From Agriotes lineatus (Eukaryota; Arthropoda; Insecta; Coleoptera; Elateridae): a stretch of DNA of 64,000 nt. Made by a program: the position numbers and the translations under genes. The stretch spans positions 1 through 64,000 of the forward strand of contig CALNHX010007671.1 in assembly GCA_940337035.1 (NCBI GenBank), given 5' to 3'. Below are positions 35,873 to 48,200 of the stretch, piece after piece. The notes beneath the pieces are model-generated. The model made no database searches and was not told the origin of the DNA. It saw only the letters and a program-made list of their open reading frames with translations. The stretch's first letter is position 1. Each line of letters opens with the position of its first letter.

Positions 35873-37294
35873 CTATGTTGTAGTGTGTTGCGCCGCTGCA
35901 CAGGTCAATATTTTGATAACATTTCTTGGCTGTCTTAGTTGAGAATTCCTGAATAGGGGGTATACCAAAATTTCTCTTCTCAGTTGCCTATTTCTAACAT
36001 ACCACTCAGCGTTGGTGATTATGCGTAATATGTTGGTTTTGGATGAGGTACATTCATAAGATATAATGGGTGTAATTACAGATGTATTAATTAATATTCC
36101 ATAGTGCAGTTTTAGTGGTGACCTTTTGTTTACGATTGGGTAGAGTATGTTTAGTCTAGAGTATGCCTCACAGAGTTTTTTATTTATGTGGAAACTGCAA
36201 GTAAGTTTTTTATCTAAATAAACTCCGAGGTATTGTAAATGGTTATGTTTGGGAGGTCTTCTGGTCTTCGATTTATTGAACGAGTAAGTTGTTCGATGCT
36301 TTCCTAAAGCTTTTGTGCTGCTCGATGAATATCATGGCCTCTCATTATTTATTTATTTACTTAATAATTTTTCTAAGCTGCGACGAACATTTACAAGAAA
36401 TCAATTACAGCTATATCATCGGCGTACTTCGCGAGGTCAGCATAATGGGTATCTGGGATGTCTGACATATAAATGTTGAATAATATAGGGCCGAATATGG
36501 ATCCTTGGGGCACACCAGCATTAGTGTGTAGAGTAGTAGAGAGGTGCGAATTAATTCGTACTTGAAAGATTTTAGTAAGGAATGACCTGATAATACGACG
36601 GAGATAAGGAGGTGTGTTGATAGCAGCCATTTTAAATATTAGTTCATTAGTCCAGACACGATCGAAGGTCTGTGCGACGTCTAGAAATGACACCACTGCA
36701 TGAATTTTGTTTTCATATCCTTCCTTAATTTTCTTCGCAGTTCTTAGTATCTAATGATTAGTGGAATGTAAAATTTTGAAGCTGAATTGTTAAGGTGAAA
36801 GAATATGGTTTAGATCTAGGTATTGGTTTAAACGAAACTTCACAACTCTTTCAAGGAGTTTGAACACAGTGGAGAACATGCTGATAGGATGATACTGTGC
36901 TGAGTTATTATGTTGTTTTCTAGGTTTTGGAAACATTAAAATCACGACATGTTTTCAAGTGATAGGAAAAACGCCGGTCCTTAGGCAAGCGTTGAATACA
37001 GTAGTCAGTTGGGTGTTAGCTCAATTCTTTATTAGTAGTTTAATGTATTGTTTGACTTCAGATGGAGGTACTGCATCGATCATTTTCATTGATGTTGCTG
37101 ACTGATTGGTCTATTCGGCTGATGTGATTTATGTTGTTCCCATCGCCCGTTGTGGTGAAGGTTTTTTCTATTTCGCAGTTTTCTTTGTCATCCGAATAAG
37201 TTCCGATATTGGTTTGTAGTGACGGGACAATAACTGGTTGCCTTAGAATCATTTGTATGGCTTGCCGCATGTTTGGGTCCCCAGGGTCGAGCAA
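35873..37294 (-). pseudogene. Jockey-like LINE reverse transcriptase fragment
   Basis: The minus-strand frame 36696-36391 contains SFLDVAQTFDRVW, AGVPQGSIFGPILFNIYMSDIP and YADDIAV (YADD at 36426-36415): the palm domain of a Jockey-clade reverse transcriptase. A stop follows a few codons later. After a frame change, about 36280-35873 gives YLGVYLDKKLTC, RLNILYP, LINTSVITPIISYE and an NAEWYVRNRQL block, ending in a stop: the usual C-terminus of these proteins. The upstream frame 37294-37058 is probably its linker. The endonuclease half is missing, so the copy is 5'-truncated as well as decayed. Confidence 0.75.
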
Positions 37295-37975
37295 TTCTAG
37301 TGATTGTAAGAGTTAATTAGGAATTGGTATAATAGTTTTCTTACTATTTTGATTAAATTGTTAAGACGTGTTTTGACCAGATGATCTCGAGTAGTTCACT
37401 ATAGTTTTAGTACCCGGTGTTTTTTTCTAATAAAGCCTGTTGTATGAGCTGGAGGTGTTTGGAAACTTTTTGTTCTGCAAGGTAAGGTGATTGTTGTGGC
37501 TAGCTGAATAGCCCTGGTTATCACGTCCATAAATGTTCTACATCGCTGTCGATATCCTGCTGCGAGGTGAAACTAGCTGGGTATTTCAGTTTAGAGTCAA
37601 CTGTCGATTAGAAAAGAGTTGGTATGTCTCGAAGGGGTTACTATGTTAAATACGTAACCTCATTAAATCTCGAGTAATGCCGCTGTGACTTCTTAACAGC
37701 TCTGCCAACAAATCCTTTTCCCACGTTCAAGTCGTACCCTCTGACTGTAGTCTTAATAGACTGCAACTAACGGGATAGGATGAGAGGCGAATTTTCAGCG
37801 CGTTAAAACTGGAACTTTTTGACTAAGGGAGTAAACCCTGACAGAAAATCCTGGTCCTCCAGGTTGGGAGGTTGGGGGTTAGGCCAGCACCTCATCACTT
37901 GTAAAAATCTTTGATAAATATCGCTCTTGCATCTTCAACCAAGCCTCGGGTGAAGGACGGATTTACCCTAAGACT

Positions 37976-38836
37976 ATGAGATTAATAAATTGGAACGTTC
38001 AAGGTTTAGCTAATAAAACACAAGAAATTGTTAATATACTACATCAGAGTAAAATAGACATAGCCTTTTTAACCGAAACGAAAAAAAAGGAAATGGTAAT
38101 AAATAATCAGGAGATTATATACATTTTTGGACGGGCGTTATTAAATCCTGCAGGGCAGCAGCGGAATTATCTATTCTTATCAATAAGAAACATAAAAAGT
38201 TTATTGAAGGTCACGAAGAATTATAAAACTTACTTTAACCATATATGGACACATGACGACCATAATAGCTATTTATGTACCTACAAATTACTCCACGCAA
38301 CAAACAAAAATGACTTCTATGAAAAATTAACAGAAGTAGTAAATCATATCGCCAGAGAACATGAGATCATTATAACAGGGGATATGAATGGCAGAATAGG
38401 GTCAAAAATACAGGATGAAGTGATAGGTCAATTTCGAGAACAAATTGTGAATAACTCAGGAGATATATTAATTGAATTTTGTAAACAAAATGCTTTGAGA
38501 GTTATGAATGGATTTTTTGAAAATAGAATTATATATAGATATACCTGGAAAAGGCCATCGTTACAACAAAAGTCCATTCTTGACTACTTCATCACTACGC
38601 AAAAAACTCGAATTAAATGGCAAGACTGCAGAGTGAAAAGAGGACGAAACTGTGGGTCAGATCATTACGCACTAGAAGCTAAAGTAGTGTATCATTTCAA
38701 AGTAATCAGAAGAAATCAACATCAAGCTGGGTGCGAACAAAAGGAGGAAGGTGAAATGGCACAGAAATATAAATTGTACATACTACAACAACCCAGTATC
38801 AGATACCTGTATCAAAACCGCCTCAAATTGAATTAG
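37976..38836 (+). pseudogene. RTE endonuclease domain (decayed)
   Basis: A 286-codon frame starting MRLINWNVQGLANK. It shows the apurinic/apyrimidinic endonuclease signature of RTE/BovB-type ORFs, often annotated as 'craniofacial development protein 2-like': FLTETKKK (about residue 32), TGDMNGRIG (about 135), KSILDYFI (about 200) and GSDHYALEAK (about 225). The stretch between about residues 60 and 85 departs from the expected pattern, suggesting an internal frameshift or deletion. The reverse transcriptase that should follow is in other frames, so the polyprotein is broken. Confidence 0.75.
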
Positions 38837-40145
38837 ACAAATGCCCAGTCAATGAAGACATAGACACTGAGCATGAAAATATTCAAAAATGCTTTGCACT
38901 CGGCAGCAAAGCAGGCTTTAGGCCTTATACCACAGAAAAGAAAAGGACAAAAAAACCCCCTGGTTCACAGAAGAAACAGAACTGATTAAAGAAAAAACCT
39001 AAGTTACAATGAATGGTTAACACCACGAAATGACGAAAAACGAGAAGTTTACAAAAGGAAAAACAGAGACTTAAAAAGGAAAATAAAAGAGACAAAAAGC
39101 CAATTATGGGAGCAGAAATTTAGCCAACCATTAAACAAATGAAGTCGGATGAGACAAACAGAATGGTTAACCCAATACGCATAGACGAATGGGAAAATTA
39201 TTACACCAAACTACTGACAGAAGATCGAAATTATGAAAACGATACGCAAATAACACAAGAACACCAAGAACAGAATCCACTAACCATAACGGAAGAAAAA
39301 GTAGAAAAGCAACTCAAAAGAATGAAAAACGGTAGATCCCCTGGTCCCGGCAATATATTAATCGAGCTGGCAGATAAGATCAGTGAAGAACAAAGTGGCT
39401 TTATATCGAGACGCTCATATGTTGACAACCTGTTTATCCTACAACAATTAGGGGAGAAAAAATATCAACAGGAGAGGAGTTACATCTTGCTTTCACAGAT
39501 TTACAGAAGGCTTACGACACTATGCCAAGACAAAAACTCTGGGAAGCCCTGAAAATACTAGGAATTGATTTACAATTAATATCAATGATTCAAAAAATGT
39601 ACGAAGAGAATTTTGCTTGTGTCAAAGTAGGAAGGCAACTACCCAACTCAATTAAATGTACAAAATGATTAAGACAAGGATGTTGCTTGTCGCCTTTACT
39701 TTTCAACCTACATGTGGAGATGGATGGAAGCGCAGCTGTGGAGGTATGTGCATACCTATAAATGACCACCAACTTTTCACATTAAACTTTGCTGACGACT
39801 AGGTTATTATTGCTCAGGATGCTTTTGACCTCGAATTTATGTTGAAACGACTATATACCGAATATGAAAAATGGGGACTAAATATAAGCTTAAAAAACCG
39901 AATATTTAATAGTCAACAGTGATGCAAACTTTGAAATACTGATTAAAGACGATACCACAGTAAAGCAAGTCAACGAACTTAAATACCTAGGTGTTAAAAT
40001 AGATAAGAATGAAATCGGAGAAAAGGAAATTAAGCATCGCATACAAGAAGGTAATAAAATAATTGGATGGCTGAACTCCATTTGGTGGGATAGAAGCATC
40101 TCTAGAAAGACGAAAAACGTATAGGAAAAATAATGGTGCAATCCA
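38837..40145 (+). pseudogene. RTE reverse transcriptase, broken by deletions and stops
   Basis: Frame 39139-39552 has the linker and fingers (EKVEKQLKRMKNGRSPGPGNI), then jumps from ELADKI to SEEQSGFISRRSY, so about 80 residues are deleted. Further on come a QGCCLSPLLFN-like block (about 39675), a decayed TLLTT-D segment where FADDQ is expected, KWGLNISLKN, and VNELKYLGVKI up to about 40120. The coding sense continues uninterrupted across the hAT insertion into CYGSEIWT at 55570. Confidence 0.75.
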
Positions 40146-40153
40146 CTGCTTGC
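40146..40153. repeat. hAT target-site duplication, left copy
   Basis: CTGCTTGC, repeated exactly at 55563-55570. Confidence 0.95.
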
Positions 40154-40189
40154 TAGTGTTGCCACGAGACGAGACGAAACGAGATTTTA

Positions 40190-40300
40190 CCCACTCTCGA
40201 TCTCGATCTCGAAAATTCTCGAAAGATGATTCTCGATCTCGAACTCGAAAATTCTCGAACGTCGATTCTCGATCTCGAATTCGCGAATCTCGATTCTCGA
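40190..40300. repeat. hAT left subterminal TCTCGA repeats
   Basis: Eleven TCTCGA motifs in about 110 bp. Such clusters are the usual binding sites for hAT transposases; here they are unusually dense. Confidence 0.8.
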
Positions 40301-41287
40301 ACTTTAAATACCGCGTTGAGGCAGTTACGGCTGCGTAACACCGTGTGCTCCGTGTATTAACGTTCTGGAATGCCCTTGATGATATAAAGTTCGGTGATTC
40401 CCCTATATTTAGGTACGAGTATAAACAAATAATGTGACACGTATGCTAATGTATGTACACAGTTATTCGTTCACGTTTGCTGGTCTAACATCATGTGAAT
40501 AAGTGTTTACAAGTTTATCAGTATTGTGAAGTTATTGGATATTTTACGGCATTTAAAATTTTGTAGTGCATATTCTTAAAAAATCGTTATTTCTCAGACT
40601 TGTTAAAATAAACCGCGGTATAAAAAAATACTATAAAGTTCAACCAACCGCAAAAAATAGTGCTGTGGAAAGCGATACCAGTGTAACAGAAGATGATGAT
40701 GATTCGGTAAAAGATGTTGATTATAAGATTAGTGAAGGTGCTGATACATCGGACAATTAATCGACAACGCCTACAAAGAAAACTGAAACTCCTAAAATAC
40801 AAAAAACTAAGGGCCCAAGAAGAGTAGATGACAGTTCAAGTGTGGCAGGTTCGTCTCACGAGACTTTATTATCGAAATCAAGTGACTCCAGAGCGGTTGC
40901 TGATTTTTAGAAGCATTTTGACATCCAGAAAATAACAGACACAGACAGGGACAAAAATTACAAAGTTGCAAGCTGTAGATTATGTCATTCAAAAATAAAA
41001 ATGACACAATCTAATACAACTGGGCTGAAACGACACTTGAAAATACATCACATTCAAGAATTCAGAAAATCGTTTCCTAATCAAGCAGTTTACAAACGAA
41101 CTCTGACTCTGACTGACATGCTAACATCTTTAAAGGTAGGTACAGGGTTATTATAAATCTTTCGGTATATTTCAAGTAACACAAAGTGCCAGACAAACAT
41201 TTAATAATGATTTGATAACTCCAATAAATAAAAAATAATTTCTGCCTCATATAATAGCCAAGTACGATGTACCATCATTTGTGATAA

Positions 41288-41291
41288 GTAC
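41288..41291. repeat. Gypsy target-site duplication, left copy
   Basis: GTAC, repeated at 51578-51581 right after the 3' LTR. Confidence 0.85.
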
Positions 41292-43383
41292 TGTTACGGT
41301 TCAAAAGTCATTTACAACTATTTAGCTAATTATTTGCCCTAATCTTGGTTAAAACTAACTTTTGCCATATTTTCCTTCGAGTTTAATTTTTCTTACAGCA
41401 TTACTGAGCATTTAGATCTTCTGAAAGTCACATTCCAATCTAAGTAAACCATATGATAAGAATTACAGGTCTGAGAGCCCCTGGTGTGTAGGCTTCACTT
41501 TATGCATATCTGAACCCCCCCAAGACTTGATTTTTGGTTTTATCAGTTTTGGAAACCATTTTGGCATTCGCCATTTTTGTGCTGTTAAAGTCAGGTGCTT
41601 TGAAAATTCGCGTCTTGGAGACGTAACTTTATTGGATTTATTCAAGCGCATCCTGTGTAGGAAATCGCTTTTGGTGTAATTTTGGATTCCGAGGTGGTCT
41701 GGATTAGGCCCCGAGGATGTTATTTGCTGTGATCTCCTAGCCCAGACTTTGTTTGGGGATTTTGCTTTAGCAGCACATGGTCAACTTCCTTGGCGAAACT
41801 CAGCCGTGAAGATCTGAAACGGGTATGTGGTTTTTCTAGGTTCGTTCAGTTCGATTCTATTGTTAGTTGTCCTTTCAGCTTTTTCTTTTCCCCGCTGGGA
41901 ACATATGTACAGTATTGCCGTGTGGCTACGTACCTGCAGTACTCCCTTCGCTTGGCAACGTGCCAGCAGCCCCCTTTCTACTTGGTGGCGAATCGAGCAT
42001 TGCTCCGCCAGTGCCCAGTCGAGCCTGCGTTACATGACAGGATAGCACCAGCAAACCTCCTGCGACAGCTACTCGGTGGTCACCCACTTTTGACCTCCTC
42101 ATTGCCCTTTGGCCCCTGCTTGCAGCCACTGCTGCCGAAGTGTAGCCCATCGCAAAGGTCTGTCAGATTACTATATCCGTTTCGAACTCCCGAATCTTCG
42201 GCCCAACTGCGTGACGGTGCTGCAATGTGCTCGATAAACTTATGAATGTTTTTAACGTGTATTCTTAAGCGGTAAGCTCACCTGTGGAACCTTATTTGAT
42301 TCTGCATTACAAAACAGTAACTAATTTCTGCATTGTAAACAAAATTTAGCGGTAGCTCTTTTGATCGATATTTAGGTCATATGTACGGACTATGTTTTAC
42401 CGGTATTGTATGGTCTCCGACCTCGGAATAACTTTTGACGGTATTGTAAGTTAGTTGTGCAGTCAAGTGCATGAAAGCATTTTTTTTACATTTTCAAATG
42501 TCACCTATTACACCGTTGAATAATATCTCTATCTGCGCCCTGTTGTGCAAGAGAAATTATAATGCTCGCGTCACGTCCGTTGTAAATGCAATTTGCCTTG
42601 CAATATCGCGAATTCGCCCTTACGGAACCAAAACAAGATCTTGTAGGCCCGTGATTGCGTCGGTATAACTTTAATTATTAACTAAACAAAGGCTAAGCCT
42701 TGCATACTGGGTGTTCGGTTACATTCAACGTGCAATCTAAATTTAGATTTTAATTTTAATAGCTGTGTCGAAACCAAGATGCTTTCGAACTTTTGCTAAG
42801 TGTTTATTCAGTAGTGCATTTGGCCAAATCTAACACCAATCTTGTATCCTATTTTAAAATAGGATACAAGATTGGTGTTAGATTTGGTATTAATACTACT
42901 AATTTGTAACAGATACATACCGTTTATAATTATTTATTTTTATGCCTTTATAAATGTAATTGGCAGTTTTGCGGTGAGTTTAGCCTTGTGCTTTGTATGG
43001 TATTGATTAAACTGTGATATATGATCTCCCTATTGAGATTTTGTGTAGATTACTCGGTATTAGTTGTTGTATATAATATTTGTGGAGTCTCGTTACACTA
43101 TTTGCTCATTATATTGAATCGTTACCTAGGTCAGTGAATTTTATTTATGCCCCCTTGCCGTATCTCTTTTCAGGAAGTGTTTGGTAGCGCATCTTATCGT
43201 GTACCTTTATGTGCGATTAGCCAAGAGCTGGGTCACCTGCTACCTGGCGCCCGTATTATTTTTTTTTAAATTTTAGCTGAAGCTTTGAGTCTCGTATATG
43301 ACCCACGCCCTCCTCTGGCTGAGAAGCCGGCGGCTCTTGCTTACTGCCCCCTTACCACCAAAGAAATGGTAACCACGGTAACA
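41292..43383 (+). repeat. 5' LTR of the Gypsy element (2092 bp)
   Basis: Begins TGTTACGG and ends GGTAACA ten bases before the primer site. It contains a 64-bp perfect palindrome (42824-42887) that the 3' LTR lacks, which accounts for the length difference. A 151-codon frame (41790-42245) is present in both LTRs but starts at TTG, has no recognisable domain and is not called a gene. LTRs of this length are long for the family. Confidence 0.95.
42824..42887. repeat. 64-bp perfect palindrome unique to the 5' LTR
   Basis: Arms of 32 bp meet at TATTTT/AAAATA (42855/42856) with no loop. In the 3' LTR only the left arm exists, followed directly by AATACTACTAATTTG. Confidence 0.9.
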
Positions 43384-43393
43384 AGAGGTTAAT

Positions 43394-43411
43394 TGGCGCC
43401 CAACGTGGGGC
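43394..43411 (+). promoter_or_regulatory. Primer-binding site, tRNA-Lys type
   Basis: TGGCGCCCAACGTGGGGC complements the 3' end of insect tRNA-Lys (CTT) including CCA. It lies ten bases after the LTR end, a wider gap than the usual few bases. Confidence 0.8.
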
Positions 43412-43862
43412 CCGATTTTGCCTGATCTGACTTCATTTTCGCTTGATTAAAGTTCACTTGATTTCGACAAATTTTCCCCTGGTTTCGATTTCCGTTATTT
43501 GAGCAAATTTGTTCCCCTTAGTTGTGCTCTCGATATATTTATTTATACATTTAGAATTAGTCTTGGTGGTATGGTGTTTATACTGCATGTTAGTTAGATA
43601 GATTTATTGGGTTGCATGAGTTTCCAGGTACATGTAATTTAGATAATTGGGTATCCTGCGATATCGTTTAGCTACTTGCTGATAATTTTTTTTTGCAGGG
43701 TTAGTGATAGGCTAATATTCTAATAATAGATTTTGATAGTTATAGTAATTTTATTCGAGTGTTTATACAACACATTAATTAGTTTTGAATAGTAGTGTTA
43801 GCTGTTAGCTGTCAGATTATTTTTCTTCCCTTTTTTTTTCTCGCTCTTTTGAATACCCGAAG
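43412..43862 (+). other. Untranslated leader of the Gypsy element
   Basis: About 450 bp of AT-rich sequence without open frames, ending just before the gag ATG. No repeat structure seen. Confidence 0.7.
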
Positions 43863-45281
43863 ATGGACGTTGATCGCCTACTTGTCGATGAACTCGATTA
43901 TGAATTATTAGTTAGGGGTATTTCTTGCCAAGGTAATGTCATGGAAAAACGCAAATTACTTAGGTCTCGACTTAGAATGGAACGCAGTGGCAACGTTAGT
44001 TTCCCTGAAGTCCACATTGATAATGCTCAAGAATTGGAAGCATGCACAGCTAAATTAGCAATCCTTGCTGCAGAAGTCGGCATTTGTTTTTCCACCGCAA
44101 AGGATAACAACTTTAAAAGATTACATACTCGTCTCCTACATGTGTATGGCCGCCTTGAGAGAATCGCTTCTATCGAATCTTTGGCTAATCTGAAAAATGA
44201 AGCAGTGAATCAATGCCTTCAATTACTTGACGATCTTGAAAGCAAGATTGAAAATCAACGAGATCAAGATTTAATTTCATTCGACGAACCTGATGCTGCT
44301 ACCTCTCTACCTCGAGCTCCCGATACTTATCACGATTATCAGGAACAACCATCTCCACCAGACGTTGAACCTAGGCGTAGCTCCAACGTAAACTTCAACC
44401 TCAATGCCTCACAGCGAAGATCTTCACTTTTTCATAGCACTGGTATGGTTACATCGAGTCGTGCATCCTCTGAACATAATTTTATTCCTGTCAATAAATG
44501 GAAGATACAATATGATGGTGAAAGTGGCGTATCAAGCTTCTTGGAACGTATTGAAGAACTCCGAGTGGCTAGAGGAGTACCTAAAGAGCATCTGTTTACT
44601 GCAGCCGTAGAACTTTTTACTGGCAACGCCTTAATCTGGTACAGATCTATTCGTGATACCATTCGTAGTTGGGATGACTTGACCAAAGCTCTTCGAGAAA
44701 CCTTCTTGCCGTGTGACTACGAAGCAACTTTATGGGATGAGATAAGACACCGGACCCAGGGTGTTGATGAGCCAGTGTCCGTCTACATCGCGGTCATGGA
44801 AAATCTTTTCCGACGCCTACCTTCAGTGCCGTTGGAAACCACACGTCTCACTTTGATAAGGAGAAACCTGCAACCTTATCTTCAATCTCAACTCGCCTTA
44901 CAAGTTGTAATCACTATCTCAGATCTCACTCGTACATGCAAGATAATCGAAGACACTCAAGTACGAACCTCACGCTTTCGAAATCCTCCAACTAATGGAA
45001 AGAATTCGTTGGAACCAGACTTAGCGTACCGTCGATCTCATTCGAAATTTAATATAGCCTCTGTGGAAAATACAGCTACTGTTTCCACTCCTTCAACTTG
45101 TGCCAGTCCGACTCAAATTGATGCTGTTAAATCTATGGTTTGCTGGAATTGCAATCAACCCAACCATCGATCTGTTGATTGCCCTCAGTCCAAAAGAATA
45201 CATTGCTACAGATGTGGAAAACCAGATTATACAACTAGGACATGCCCGTCGTGTTCGGAAAACGCCGTCCAGCGTCGTTAA
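43863..45281 (+). CDS. gag: Gypsy Gag with two zinc knuckles
   Basis: Intact 472-residue frame from ATG 43863. The N-terminal 140 residues are predicted helical with leucine-rich segments. Residues of about 215-340 are the retrotransposon Gag (capsid-like) domain (KWKIQYDGESGVSSFLERIE; LIWYRSIRDTIRSWDDLTKA). Near the C-terminus are a canonical C-x2-C-x4-H-x4-C knuckle at residues 427-440 and a second at 448-461 in which Tyr456 stands where His should be. The product forms virus-like particles in the cell and binds the element RNA. Its end overlaps pol by 40 bases in the -1 frame. Confidence 0.9.
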   Translation: MDVDRLLVDELDYELLVRGISCQGNVMEKRKLLRSRLRMERSGNVSFPEVHIDNAQELEACTAKLAILAAEVGICFSTAKDNNFKRLHTRLLHVYGRLERIASIESLANLKNEAVNQCLQLLDDLESKIENQRDQDLISFDEPDAATSLPRAPDTYHDYQEQPSPPDVEPRRSSNVNFNLNASQRRSSLFHSTGMVTSSRASSEHNFIPVNKWKIQYDGESGVSSFLERIEELRVARGVPKEHLFTAAVELFTGNALIWYRSIRDTIRSWDDLTKALRETFLPCDYEATLWDEIRHRTQGVDEPVSVYIAVMENLFRRLPSVPLETTRLTLIRRNLQPYLQSQLALQVVITISDLTRTCKIIEDTQVRTSRFRNPPTNGKNSLEPDLAYRRSHSKFNIASVENTATVSTPSTCASPTQIDAVKSMVCWNCNQPNHRSVDCPQSKRIHCYRCGKPDYTTRTCPSCSENAVQRR

Positions 45282-48200
45282 GAGGCCGATTAGCACGCTG
45301 CAAGCACAACAAGGCCAACGAACCGATTGTTGATCCGAATAAAAAGTCTGGAAGTTCTAATTTCAAACATCAAGCCGTACTCGACTTTATACTTAGTCAT
45401 GCTGATAAAGATCAAAGACCCTACCTTAAGGTTTCTATCTTTGGAAATGCCATCCTAGGTCTTTTAGATTCCGGAGCTTCTCGAACTCTTTTAGGTAAAC
45501 AAGGCTGGGAGATGCTACAGGACTATTGCCGTCTCGACACTAAACGCCTTTCTTCTTGTGTAGTTGCCAATGGTGACGAATGCCTTAGTATAGGTACTGC
45601 TATCATTCCTATAACTCTCCGAGATAGAATCTGTGTCATGGACGTTTTAGTTGTTCCTTCGTTACCTCATTCACTTATCTTAGGTATTGATTTCTGGCGC
45701 AAGATGAACATTATACCTAACCTTCGCCGAGATGAATGGAGTTTTGCCGTAGACAATCCTAACGTATCTGTCGATGCCATTCAATCTGTTGAACACCTTT
45801 CGAGTGTACAGAGCCTTCAGCTGCAAGAGTTTATTGATAGTACTTTCAAGGCTATGGGTGATAAAATTGGTTGTACTCACCTGGTCCAACACGAGATTAA
45901 AACGCAGTCGCCTGCTATAAAACAGCGTTACTACCCCATTTCTCCGGCCCTTCAACAGCATGTCGATAAGGAGTTAGACAGAATGCTTCAAGATGGCATT
46001 GTGGAACGTTCTACCTCTGCTTGGTCGTCTCCGATCCTCATGGTTAAAAAACGCGATAATACCTATAGGTTCTGTGTTGATTATCGCAAGTTGAATAAGG
46101 TTAGTCAGCCTGACGCTTACCCCCTTCCTTATATTAGTAGCACCCTCGACAAACTTAGAGACGCACGTTATCTTACAACCTTAGATATCAAGTCCGCTTA
46201 TTGGCAGATACCTGTTGCCGAGTCCTCTCGGGAATATACTGCCTTTACAGTGCCTAACCGAGGCTTGTTTCAATTTTGTCGCCTACCTTTCGGCCTTCAT
46301 ACGGCCCCGGCCACTTGGCAACGGTTGATAGACCGTGTGATAGGGGCTGACCTAGAACCTTTTGTCTTCACCTACCTCGACGACGTAATTATTTGTACGC
46401 AGACTTTCGAGCAACATTTAGACGTCTTACGGGAAGTCGTTAAACGCCTTTCCGATGCTGGCTTAACCTTAAGCAAAGAGAAATGTCATTTCTGTAAACC
46501 TGAACTTCGCTACCTTGGTCACGTAGTTAACTCCAGAGGTCTGTTAGTCGACCCCGATAAAGTTCGGGCTATTATTGAAATACCCACTCCAACTTGTGTT
46601 TCCGAGATCCCCCGCATAGTGGGCATGGCATCATGGTACCGACGCTTCGTACCAAATTTCTCTACATTGCTAGCTCCTTTAACCTCGTTGCTTCGAAAGA
46701 ACGCTAAATTTAATTGGACCCCAGACTGTGAAAACGCATTTCGCTCAATTAAGGAACATCTAGTCTCTGCACCTATACTTGCGTGCCCTAATTTCAGTTT
46801 ACCATTCTCGATTCAAACAGACGCCTCCGCTTATGGTCTTGGTGCCGTTCTTACCCAAAACCAAGAAGATGGTGAGAAAGTCATATGCTACATCAGCCGC
46901 TCCTTAACCAAAAATGAGAGGAACTTCAGCACCACAGAACGCGAATGCCTGGCAGTTCTTTTCGCGATTGAAAAACTTCGACCATACATCGAGGGAACGA
47001 AGTTCACTGTGATCACGGACCACTACAGCTTAAAATGGCTGAACAACATCAAAGATCCTACTGGCCGAATTGCTCGTTGGGCAGTGCGTCTGCAACAATA
47101 CGACTTTGATATCATTCACCGTAAGGGTAAAGACCATGTTGTACCTGATACATTGTCTCGCGCCGTACCCGTAGTTGATGCTATAGGAGACCAACCCATC
47201 ATTAACGAAGCCGTTAAAGACCGCTGGTACATTCGCATGCGGAATAATGTGCAAGATAATCCTTGTCGCTTCCCCTTGTGGCGCCCTGAAGGCGACAAGC
47301 TTTATAAGCATGTCAACATCACTTATTCGGATTTACGGGAAGACCATGAAGAATGGAGATTGGTAGTTCCGAAGGAAAGGCGTAAAGACTTGATTTGCCA
47401 AAATCACGATCTGCCCACCGCTGGACACGCTGGTGTTTCTAAAACTTTAAATCGTATAACACAACATTACTACTGGCCTAAAATGCGCGCTGACGTCGCC
47501 GCTTACATACGCCGCTGTAACACTTGTGGAAGAACCAAGCCTGAACAACGACCTCCTGTCGGTTTCATGGGTGGTCATTCTATTATAAACAAACCATGGG
47601 AAGTCATTTGCACTGACATTGTTGGCCCCTTACCTCGATCCAAGAAAGGCTATGCCTATATACTTGTCGTCGCTGATTGCTTTAGCAAGTTTCCTTTATT
47701 CTTCCCATTACGCTCAGCTACCGCTTCTAACATAGTCCAACATCTTGAAGAAGATGTGTTCCTCATGTACGGTGCACCTCGTCGAATAATCTGCGACAAT
47801 GGTGTGCAATTTTGCAGTCGTGAGTTTACTACCCTCATGAACACCTACAATTGTAAAATGTCGTTTACTGCTTACTACCATCCACAAGCAAACCCTACCG
47901 AACGTATAAATCGTGTCCTGAAGACTATGTTGACAGCTTACGTTCAAGATAACCAACGCGAATGGGACAAGTATTTACCTCATGTGGCGTGTGCCATCAG
48001 AACTGCTAAACACGAAGTAACTGGACAAAGTCCATACTTCATCAACTTTGGTCGAGAGATTATTCTAAGACGACCTGGAGAAGCTGATGACCGGAACGCG
48101 AATGTCGAGCCAGAATTTCGATTCGATCGCACCAATAATAATAACCATCGCTCTGAAGCAATCCAACGCTTGTATGCTGACGTACGTCGCCGCCTGGATA

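Larger units (their letters stand above)
37650..40153 (+). mobile_element. RTE-like LINE, left part (split by the hAT element)
   Basis: About 330 bp of 5' untranslated sequence rich in CCTCCAGG and GGTTGGGAGGTTGGGGG, then an ATG at 37976. The element stops at the hAT target site (CTGCTTGC, 40146-40153) and resumes at 55571. The total remaining LINE sequence is about 2.9 kb, shorter than a complete member because of internal deletions. Confidence 0.8.

Noticed and set aside
40150..40341. 62-codon Arg/Ser-rich frames on both strands at the hAT left end
   Set aside because: They are translations of the TCTCGA repeat array.
41790..42245. 151-codon frame in the 5' LTR, repeated at 50020-50475
   Set aside because: It starts at TTG, not ATG; it has no recognisable domain, and its presence in both LTRs is explained by LTR duplication.
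47030..47956. Minus-strand frames within the Gypsy integrase
   Set aside because: They are shadows of the intact plus-strand pol frame.
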